From the NCBI GenBank assembly GCA_026983815.1, contig JALSTJ010000007.1:1-5383 (forward strand): a stretch of DNA of 5,383 nt. Reading direction: 5' to 3'. The position numbers were made by a program, and so were the translations under genes. Shown here in pieces: positions 1 to 4,828 of the stretch. Positions within the stretch are counted from its first letter, which is position 1. Each line of letters starts with the position of its first letter. The stretch comes from Flavobacteriales bacterium. Lineage in GTDB: Bacteria; Bacteroidota; Bacteroidia; Flavobacteriales; Flavobacteriaceae. The notes beneath the pieces were generated by a model. It was given only the letters and a program-made list of their open reading frames with translations. It was not told the origin of the DNA and did not search any database.

Positions 1-526
1 TATATATTTCAGGTAAATTTCTTCCGAGTTCATTGTAATCCAATCCATATCCCACGATAAATTTATTGGGAATTTCCATTCCTACAAAGTCAATAGGGAT
101 ATTTTTTTTATAAGCTTCGGGTTTATAGAATAGTGTAGCTATTTTAAGGGATTTCGGATTCTTTTTAGAAAGTTCTTCATAAATCTTTTCCAAAGTATTT
201 CCCGTATCCACAATATCTTCCAATACTACTATATCTTTTCCTGCAATGTTTTTTTCGGGGATATCAATCAATATTTTTACTTTTCCGGTGGGTTGTGTTC
301 CTTCATAGGATTTTAAACGATAAAATTCAAAAGTTGCCGGTTTTTTGTAGTATTTGGATAAATCTGAACTAAACATAAAAGAACCTTTCAAAACCGTAAT
401 AAAAACCAAGTTTTTATCTTGGGCATAATTTTCCAAATCTTGGGCTATTTTCCGAATAGACACGGATATTTTTTCCTTAGAGATATAAGGTTCAAAAATC
501 TTGTCGTGTAATTTGATTTCCTTCAT
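1..526 (-). CDS. hpt: Hypoxanthine phosphoribosyltransferase, C-terminus cut by window edge
   Basis: This cytosolic purine-salvage enzyme transfers the phosphoribosyl group of PRPP to hypoxanthine (and usually guanine), giving IMP or GMP. I translated 175 codons with no stop before base 1; the family is about 178 residues long, so only a few are missing. Visible motifs, in order, are the pyrophosphate loop VLKGSF (45-50), the flexible-loop segment KSYEGTQPTGK (72-82), the PRPP-binding signature VLEDIVDTGNTL (101-112) with its acidic pair E103/D104, and the purine-binding segment NKFIVGYGLDY (154-164), followed by R169. The ATG at 526 gives a normal N-terminus and follows an A-rich stretch without a Shine-Dalgarno sequence. 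It lies 81 bp after the diadenylate cyclase gene on the same strand and has its own promoter. In many Bacteroidota hpt is followed by adk and obgE, which would lie beyond the left edge (known context, not seen here). Identification is firm. Confidence 0.96.
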   Translation of the reverse strand, partial: MKEIKLHDKIFEPYISKEKISVSIRKIAQDLENYAQDKNLVFITVLKGSFMFSSDLSKYYKKPATFEFYRLKSYEGTQPTGKVKILIDIPEKNIAGKDIVVLEDIVDTGNTLEKIYEELSKKNPKSLKIATLFYKPEAYKKNIPIDFVGMEIPNKFIVGYGLDYNELGRNLPEIY

Positions 527-541
527 TTTTTATTGAAAGTG

Positions 542-572
542 CAAAAATATGCTTTTATTTACAAAGTAGCAA
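542..572 (-). promoter_or_regulatory. Predicted Bacteroidota-type promoter of hpt
   Basis: On the minus strand a -33 TTG (572-570) is followed after exactly 20 nt by TATTTTTG (549-542), a full match to the Bacteroidota -7 consensus TAnnTTTG. The start point would fall near 536-538, leaving a leader of only about 10-12 nt before the hpt ATG. No hairpin terminator is seen between the upstream cyclase gene and this site, so readthrough from the upstream operon could add to hpt expression. Confidence 0.6.
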
Positions 573-607
573 AAAGATTGTCGGAAAATTCGGAAAAAGA
601 AAAATGC

Positions 608-1381
608 TTATTTTAAATCGTATTTGATTATATGAATCAATTCGTCGTAGGTTTTAAAAGGAACAAATTTTCCATTTTTTAAGTAAGAAACTTTGCCGGT
701 TTCTTCCGAAACGACCAAACCCAAAGCATCGGTATTTTTTGTTATACTGACTGCTGCTCGATGTCTGAGTCCGTAATTTTCAGGCAATTGCATATCCCCC
801 GAAATCGGTAGGACGGTACGTGTAGCGATAATTTTATCTTTGTCTATGATTACCGCTCCGTCATGTAGAGGGGAATTTTTATAAAAAATACTTTCAAGAA
901 TAGGTGTATTGACCTTGATATCCATATCATCACCGGTAGATTTCAAAAAATCCAAATTTGAATTTCTTTGTATGATGATTAAAGCTCCCGTTTTGGTTTT
1001 AGCAAATTTTTTCAGTGCTTCGACAATATCTTCAACCGGCACTTCATGTGCTGTATTTTGTTTAAAACCAAATTTGGAAATCAGATTTCCGGACGGGCTG
1101 AATTTTGTTGAACCGATCATCAGTAAAAAACGTCTGATTTCCTGTTGAAAAACTATTATCAATGCCAATACACCCAAACTGAGGAATTTTCCTAATAATT
1201 CCGAGAGCATTTTCATTTGTAGATGTTTTGTTAAAAGCCAAATTAGATAAAGAATGGCAATCCCAAGAAAAATATTTATTGCAACGGTGCCTTTTATTAA
1301 TTTATAAAAATAGTAGAGTAGAAGGGCTACTAAAAAAATATCAATAATATCAACAATTCTAATATGTAAAAAATCAATCAT
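608..1381 (-). CDS. dacA: CdaA-type membrane diadenylate cyclase (c-di-AMP synthase)
   Basis: The enzyme condenses two ATP to cyclic di-AMP, a second messenger that in other bacteria controls potassium and osmolyte transport and envelope homeostasis. The 257 residues show the CdaA layout: three hydrophobic segments (about 12-27, 34-51 and 66-82), a short basic linker, then a DAC (DisA_N) domain from about 113. The two catalytic signatures are intact: the DGA motif in PLHDGAVI (171-178) and the RHR motif in GLRHRAA (204-210); the later SEETG segment (225-229) is also as expected. Length is close to Bacillus CdaA (about 270). The ATG at 1381 gives a membrane-start protein, and an in-frame stop lies just upstream. 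It is the second gene of an operon, 9 bp after the lipoprotein stop, which suggests translational coupling. No CdaR (YbbR-domain) or glmM gene lies beside it, unlike the Firmicutes cluster. Identification is very secure; c-di-AMP targets in this organism are not visible here. Confidence 0.96.
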   Translation of the reverse strand: MIDFLHIRIVDIIDIFLVALLLYYFYKLIKGTVAINIFLGIAILYLIWLLTKHLQMKMLSELLGKFLSLGVLALIIVFQQEIRRFLLMIGSTKFSPSGNLISKFGFKQNTAHEVPVEDIVEALKKFAKTKTGALIIIQRNSNLDFLKSTGDDMDIKVNTPILESIFYKNSPLHDGAVIIDKDKIIATRTVLPISGDMQLPENYGLRHRAAVSITKNTDALGLVVSEETGKVSYLKNGKFVPFKTYDELIHIIKYDLK

Positions 1382-1390
1382 AACTTATGA

Positions 1391-2080
1391 TTAAGGTTCA
1401 AATATAAATATTTTTGAGTCTAATCCAGGTTTTTTTAAATTTTTGAAAAAAGTATAATAATTTAAAAATCTATCATAATAAATGTTTTGATCAAAATTCA
1501 AATAGATTTTTAGTGAATCTTCATTAGCAAGATAGTATTTCGATAGTTTTTTTTGAATATTTTTTTTATTTAGAGGTTCCTTGAAAACCAAACTATCATT
1601 GATGTAAACGCTATTAGGCTGAATAAAAATATGGATTTTTTTGTAAGCACTATCTTGTTTATAATATTTTTTGAAATAGGATTGAGAATTATAGATATTC
1701 GGCATAATTTGTATGCTGTCAAATCTCACAAAGGAAATTTTATTGGCTGTTGTATCCAAATAGGTCAAATATGCTTTTTCTTTTCCGGTTTTGTGTATGG
1801 ATTTTTTATGTCTCGCTTTCAATACTTTTTGTAGCGCAGGTAAAAGTTTTTTCATTTTTAATCTTCTATCGATAGCGACTAACCAGTCGGTAGTGGAAAT
1901 GATTTGTCCAAGCTTAACATCAGGAATTGTATCTCCGTTTTGCACTTTCATCAGGATAAATACATGTGAATTATTCCAAATTTCATGGATGCCGGGATTG
2001 TCATTGACCGGAATTTTAATATCTTTCTTTTGACAAGATAGAAAAAAGATGCTTAAAAATAGAGGGAATAAAAATTTCAT
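1391..2080 (-). CDS. Lipoprotein with ExbD/TolR-like C-terminal domain
   Basis: I do not recognise a named family for the whole 229-residue protein. Residues 1-15 form a type II signal peptide ending in the lipobox FLSC, with Cys16 as the lipidation site, followed by QKKD. A middle region (about 35-125) is Lys/Arg-rich around 71-105 (DRRLKMKK, ARHKKSIHK). The last 80 residues (149-229) follow the periplasmic domain of ExbD/TolR: a strand ending in a short turn and a second strand (IHIFIQPNSVYIND), a helix (NKKNIQKKLSKYY), the strand KIYLNFDQNIYYDRFL, which resembles the family's 'xADxxVxYxxv' core, then a helix and a final strand (KIFIFEP). ExbD proteins normally have an N-terminal membrane helix with a conserved Asp facing ExbB; here a lipid anchor replaces it and no ExbB gene is present, so a proton-channel role is unlikely. 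It is the first gene of an operon with the c-di-AMP synthase. The fold assignment is by eye from pattern only; the function is unknown. Confidence 0.8.
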   Translation of the reverse strand: MKFLFPLFLSIFFLSCQKKDIKIPVNDNPGIHEIWNNSHVFILMKVQNGDTIPDVKLGQIISTTDWLVAIDRRLKMKKLLPALQKVLKARHKKSIHKTGKEKAYLTYLDTTANKISFVRFDSIQIMPNIYNSQSYFKKYYKQDSAYKKIHIFIQPNSVYINDSLVFKEPLNKKNIQKKLSKYYLANEDSLKIYLNFDQNIYYDRFLNYYTFFKNLKKPGLDSKIFIFEP

Positions 2081-2082
2081 TT

Positions 2083-2090
2083 TATCTTTG
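2083..2090 (+). promoter_or_regulatory. Predicted -7 element for the DUF5606 gene
   Basis: TATCTTTG on the plus strand matches the Bacteroidota -7 consensus TAnnTTTG completely. Transcription would start near 2095, with a leader of about 37 nt. No TTG is found at the expected -33 distance, which would fall inside the first codons of the divergent lipoprotein gene, so the call rests on the -7 element and its position alone. Confidence 0.45.
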
Positions 2091-2103
2091 CAATAATTTT
2101 TTT

Positions 2104-2111
2104 CAAATATA
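2104..2111 (-). promoter_or_regulatory. Predicted -7 element for the lipoprotein-dacA operon
   Basis: TATATTTG on the minus strand fully matches TAnnTTTG. Transcription would start near 2099, giving a leader of about 20 nt before the lipoprotein ATG at 2080. A TTG lies only 12 nt upstream, too close for a usual -33. The element faces the plus-strand -7 at 2083-2090, so the two predicted start points are only about 4 nt apart. Confidence 0.45.
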
Positions 2112-2131
2112 CGAACAATAAATCAAAAATA

Positions 2132-2566
2132 ATGGATGAATTAAGAATAATAAGTGTATCGGGAAAACCCGGCTTGTATAAACTACTCAGCAGCACAAAA
2201 GCAGGAGTGATTGTAGAATCTTTAACCGACAAAAAACGCATTATGGCTCCTTTTACTTCAATTTCGGCGTTGGATGAAATTGCTATTTATACTTATGAAG
2301 AAGAAGTCCCGTTATGGAAAGTTTTTGATAAAATTGCCGAGAAAGAGAATTTTCAACCGACTATATCTCATAAATCTTCCAAAGACGAGTTATTAAAATT
2401 TTTTAGAGAAGTTTTGCCCGATTTTGATGAAGAGCAAGTTTACCCATCTCATATAAAAAAGATTGTTCAATGGTATAACATTCTGTCCGAAACAGGAATT
2501 TTGAAAGAATTTTTAGCTAACAAAAAAGAAAATGACGAAGATCATACGGATAATACGGAAAATTAA
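2132..2566 (+). CDS. DUF5606 family protein, function unknown
   Basis: This is a small, soluble 144-residue protein with no signal peptide or membrane segment. Its N-terminal part (about 3-60) carries the pattern I associate with DUF5606 of Bacteroidota: the SGKPGLYKLLS segment (10-20), then VIVESLTDKKRI (27-38) and a region ending IAIYTYEEEVPLWKVF (50-65). The C-terminal half (about 70-130) is predicted helical, contains LLKFFREVLPDFDEEQVYP (88-106) and a helix IKKIVQWYNIL, and closes with an acidic Glu/Asp/Asn-rich tail (131-144). The family is conserved and widespread in the phylum but, as far as I know, has no assigned function. The ATG at 2132 follows an A-rich stretch typical of leader regions in these bacteria. 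It is transcribed alone, divergent from the lipoprotein-dacA operon and convergent with rpsA, and ends at a shared strong terminator. Family assignment is good; no role can be inferred. Confidence 0.88.
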   Translation: MDELRIISVSGKPGLYKLLSSTKAGVIVESLTDKKRIMAPFTSISALDEIAIYTYEEEVPLWKVFDKIAEKENFQPTISHKSSKDELLKFFREVLPDFDEEQVYPSHIKKIVQWYNILSETGILKEFLANKKENDEDHTDNTEN

Positions 2567-2634
2567 TATTTTATAAAAGTTTGAAAGATTTCCGACCGTA
2601 TTTCGGAATAAAATTCGGATATAAATTCTAAAAT

Positions 2635-2670
2635 AAAAAAGCCCGAGCGAAGCTCGGGCTTTTTTGTTTT
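2635..2670. terminator. Bidirectional intrinsic terminator between DUF5606 gene and rpsA
   Basis: A perfect 8-bp GC-rich stem (GCCCGAGC at 2641-2648 with GCTCGGGC at 2652-2659) closes a GAA loop. It is flanked by six A on the left (2635-2640) and six T, then G and four T, on the right (2660-2670). It therefore works as a U-tract terminator on both strands. It sits 68 bp after the DUF5606 stop and about 24 bp after the rpsA stop on the opposite strand, ending both transcripts. Confidence 0.93.
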
Positions 2671-2683
2671 ATTAGGAAAAGGA

Positions 2684-4537
2684 TTATTTACCTTCTTCCA
2701 TATCTTTTTTCAATTGAGCCAATGCGTCCAAATCACCCAAAGTGGTTTTTTCCGCACTTTCCATTTTGGCTTTGTTTTGTTTGACTATCTTTTCTTCTTC
2801 TTCTTTGTAAGTAGCAGTATGAGAAACTACTATTTTTTGAGCATCTTTATTGAATTCAATAACTTTAAACTGAGCTTTTTCTCCTTTTTTAAGTTTGGTT
2901 CCGTCTTCTTTAATTAAAAGACGTCCTGGAGCAAAGGCTTCAACTTCTCCATCCAATAAAATAGTAGCACCTTTTCCAGCTGCTTCTTTTACTTCGCCTT
3001 CAAAAACACTTCCGACAGTATATTTTTCTTCATATTTATCCCATACGTTTTCTTGCAATTGTTTTAATCCCAAGCTCAATTTTCTACCGTCTTTATCTAC
3101 ATCCAAAACAATTACTTCCACTTCATCGCCAATATTCAAAACTTCGGAAGGATGCTTGATTTTTTTGTTCCAAGTTAAATCCGAAATATAAATCAAACCA
3201 TCAACACCTTCTTCCAATTCGACAAAGGCACCGAAATTGGTAAAGTTTCTAACAATACCTTTGTGTTTGGAACCTACGGGATATTTTTTATCGATATCAG
3301 CCCAAGGATCAGGAGTCAATTGTTTCATACCCAAAGACATTTTTCTTTCGTCTCTGTCCAAGGATAAAATAACTGCTTCCACTTCATCTCCTTCTTTAAC
3401 AAAATCTTGAGCGGAACGTAAATGTGTGCTCCAAGACATTTCCGATACGTGGATAAGTCCTTCTACACCGGGTTCAATTTCAACAAATGCACCATAATCG
3501 GCAATAACGGAAACTTTTCCTTTGACTTTGTCTCCTTCTTTTAGATTTTCATCCAATTTTTCCCAAGGATGTGGTTCTAATTGTTTAAGTCCCAATTGAA
3601 TACGTGATTTTTTCTCGTCAAAATCAAGGATAACAACTTTGAGTTTATCGTCCAAATTAACCACTTCGCTGGGGTGATTGATACGTTTCCAAGCCAAGTC
3701 TGTAATGTGTATCAATCCGTCTATACCGCCTAAATCTACAAATACTCCGTAAGAAGTAATATTTTTGACGGTTCCTTCCAACACTTGACCTTTTTCCAAT
3801 TGAGAAATAATTTCTCTTTTTTGTTCTTCAAGATCGGCTTCAATAAGTGCTTTATGTGATACAACTACGTTTTTGAATTCAGGATTTATTTTTACTATCT
3901 TGAATTCCATGGTTTTTCCTACAAATTGATCATAATCTCTAATAGGTTTAACGTCAATTTGAGAACCGGGTAAGAAAGCTTCAATTCCAAAAACATCTAC
4001 AATCATACCTCCTTTGGTTCTGGCTTTGATGTAACCTTTTACGATTTCGTCTTTTTCCAAAGCTTCGTTTACTCGTTCCCAAGCTTTTAGTTGTCGGGCA
4101 CGTTTGTGCGAAAGTAACAATTGACCATTTTTGTCTTCTTTTTTTACAACCATTACTTCCACTTTGTCACCTACTTTTAAGTCTGGATTGTAGCGGAATT
4201 CGTTTCTTGGGATAACTCCTTCGGATTTTGAATTAATATCGATGATTACATCACGGTCGGTAATATTGATAACTGTTCCTTCAATGACTTCATTTTCATC
4301 AAGAACTTTAAGTTTTTCTTCGACCATTTTTTCAAATTCAACCAATTTGTCATCTTTAATAGGCTCGATACCTTGTTCGTAAGCTTCCCAGTTGAATTCT
4401 TTCAAAAACTTTTCAGGATCTTTGGTTTCTTTTGCTGCAGTTTTTTCTTCTTGAACTGCTTCTTGTGGTTGTTCTTGAGCTTCTTGTTTTACTTCTTCTT
4501 GAAGCTCTTCTTCTTGTTTTTTATTTTCTTCAGACAT
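2684..4537 (-). CDS. rpsA: 30S ribosomal protein bS1
   Basis: bS1 binds single-stranded A/U-rich mRNA and delivers it to the 30S subunit; this matters most where Shine-Dalgarno sequences are lacking, as in all genes here. The 617 residues hold six S1-type OB-fold repeats: about 82-145, 163-228, 250-317, 335-405, 420-492 and 507-573. Repeats 3-5 have the canonical core (YGVFVDLGGIDGLIHITDL; YGAFVEIEPGVEGLIHVSE; FGAFVELEEGVDGLIYISD), each closing with a 'LGLKQL'-type segment. Repeats 1, 2 and 6 are more divergent, as is usual for ribosome-binding and C-terminal repeats. An acidic Glu/Gln-rich extension (1-40) precedes repeat 1, and a Lys/Glu-rich tail follows repeat 6. The length is normal for Bacteroidota and longer than the 557 residues of E. 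coli. The ATG at 4537 is chosen because an in-frame stop lies only a few codons upstream. It is monocistronic, with its own promoter, a structured leader of about 110 nt and a terminator. No Shine-Dalgarno sequence is present (TTTTATCAGC before ATG). Confidence 0.98.
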   Translation of the reverse strand: MSEENKKQEEELQEEVKQEAQEQPQEAVQEEKTAAKETKDPEKFLKEFNWEAYEQGIEPIKDDKLVEFEKMVEEKLKVLDENEVIEGTVINITDRDVIIDINSKSEGVIPRNEFRYNPDLKVGDKVEVMVVKKEDKNGQLLLSHKRARQLKAWERVNEALEKDEIVKGYIKARTKGGMIVDVFGIEAFLPGSQIDVKPIRDYDQFVGKTMEFKIVKINPEFKNVVVSHKALIEADLEEQKREIISQLEKGQVLEGTVKNITSYGVFVDLGGIDGLIHITDLAWKRINHPSEVVNLDDKLKVVILDFDEKKSRIQLGLKQLEPHPWEKLDENLKEGDKVKGKVSVIADYGAFVEIEPGVEGLIHVSEMSWSTHLRSAQDFVKEGDEVEAVILSLDRDERKMSLGMKQLTPDPWADIDKKYPVGSKHKGIVRNFTNFGAFVELEEGVDGLIYISDLTWNKKIKHPSEVLNIGDEVEVIVLDVDKDGRKLSLGLKQLQENVWDKYEEKYTVGSVFEGEVKEAAGKGATILLDGEVEAFAPGRLLIKEDGTKLKKGEKAQFKVIEFNKDAQKIVVSHTATYKEEEEKIVKQNKAKMESAEKTTLGDLDALAQLKKDMEEGK

Positions 4538-4559
4538 GCTGATAAAATTTGTATTTCAT
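4530..4559 (-). other. Candidate upstream ORF overlapping the rpsA start
   Basis: An ATG at 4559-4557 opens a 9-codon frame (MKYKFYQHV) ending in TGA at 4532-4530. It lies in another frame than rpsA and reads through the rpsA ATG, stopping 5 bases past it. The ATG lies in the 3' strand of the 11-bp leader stem. Its context (TTAAAATG) looks more like a Bacteroidota start than that of rpsA itself (TCAGCATG). It could lower rpsA initiation or allow re-initiation, or it may simply be chance; no protein evidence is possible from sequence. Confidence 0.3.
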
Positions 4560-4593
4560 TTTAACCGGTGTTTTCAAGCTAATTAAAATGAAA
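4554..4593 (-). repeat. 11-bp perfect inverted repeat (leader hairpin 2)
   Basis: TTTCATTTTAA (4593-4583 on the minus strand) pairs without mismatch with TTAAAATGAAA (4564-4554) across an 18-nt loop. The stem is A/T-rich (one G-C pair), so it is only moderately stable alone. Two further T-G wobbles could extend it into the loop. Its 3' strand ends 16 nt before the rpsA start, within the footprint of an initiating 30S subunit. No T-tract follows, so it is not a terminator. Confidence 0.7.
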
Positions 4594-4620
4594 GTTGTTA
4601 AACTTTTAATTTAAATTATT

Positions 4621-4647
4621 GTTATCCAACACCGTCCAGCAGATAAC
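4621..4647 (-). repeat. 6-bp inverted repeat (leader hairpin 1)
   Basis: GTTATC (4647-4642 on the minus strand) and GATAAC (4626-4621) flank a 15-nt GC-richer loop, TGCTGGACGGTGTTG. The hairpin would sit at the very 5' end of the rpsA transcript, one or two bases from the predicted start point. A dyad just downstream of a promoter could also be a protein-binding operator in DNA; the loop complement to hairpin 2 favours an RNA role. Confidence 0.55.
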
Positions 4648-4652
4648 GGCTG

Positions 4653-4660
4653 CAAAGATA
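4653..4660 (-). promoter_or_regulatory. Predicted -7 element of the rpsA promoter
   Basis: TATCTTTG on the minus strand is a full match to TAnnTTTG and is followed by CAGCC, so transcription would begin near 4647-4649. A T-rich run lies just upstream on the transcribed orientation. No clear TTG is seen 17-23 nt upstream, so the -33 is weak or absent. The same octamer is the predicted -7 element of the DUF5606 gene. Confidence 0.6.
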
Positions 4661-4828
4661 AAAAAAAGTTTTTAATTATTCTGTTTTTAGTAACATTCTA
4701 TTTTAAAGCAGTTATGATTTTAAAAAAAATTTAATGATTTAATGAAATTAAGTTCTCAAGATACTTACGATGTCTTTCAAATAAGATTAATATTTATTAA
4801 GCATAAGAAAATGTATAAGCTATAATTA
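4661..4828. other. AT-rich spacer with no recognised feature
   Basis: Between the rpsA promoter and the stop of the transferase-like gene I see no ORF, tRNA, promoter match or strong hairpin. An imperfect dyad around 4800-4820 (AGCATA...TATAAGCT) contains mismatches and lacks a clear U-tract, so I do not call it a terminator for the upstream gene. The absence leaves open some readthrough into rpsA. Confidence 0.5.

Larger units (their letters stand above)
4538..4648 (-). promoter_or_regulatory. Structured rpsA 5' leader with a possible kissing-loop fold
   Basis: From the predicted start point near 4648 the leader runs about 110 nt to the rpsA ATG. It holds, 5' to 3': hairpin 1 (6-bp stem, 15-nt loop, 4647-4621); a 27-nt A/U-rich linker (4620-4594) suited to S1 binding; hairpin 2 (11-bp perfect stem, 18-nt loop, 4593-4554); and 16 nt before the start codon. 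Loop 1 contains CGGTGTT (4634-4628) and loop 2 contains AACACCG (4572-4566), perfect 7-nt complements with four G-C pairs, so the loops could kiss. In E. coli, S1 represses its own translation through its leader; an analogous mechanism is inferred here. I cannot tell whether this matches a described ribosomal leader family. Confidence 0.6.

Noticed and set aside
909..1148. Plus-strand open frame of 79 codons opposite dacA
   Set aside because: It lies wholly inside the conserved DAC domain coding sequence on the other strand, and the translated product has no recognisable motif.
1631..2033. Two overlapping plus-strand open frames opposite the lipoprotein gene
   Set aside because: They are Phe/Ile-rich shadows of an A-rich minus-strand gene; no promoter or conserved pattern supports them.
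2590..2608. Small inverted repeat TTCCGA/TCGGAA with a 7-nt loop after the DUF5606 stop
   Set aside because: The stem is only 6 bp, no U-tract follows, and a far stronger terminator lies 30 bp further on; probably chance.
2714..3191. Plus-strand frames opposite the rpsA 3' half
   Set aside because: rpsA is certain on the minus strand, and these frames show only Ser/Phe-rich low-complexity sequence.
4373..4564. Plus-strand Phe/Leu-rich frame that looks like a membrane peptide
   Set aside because: It is the antisense of the Glu/Lys/Gln-rich N-terminal extension of S1, which gives a false hydrophobic translation.
4799..4821. Imperfect dyad AGCATA...TATAAGCT after the transferase-like gene
   Set aside because: It contains mismatches and lacks a clear U-tract, so it is too weak to call a terminator.
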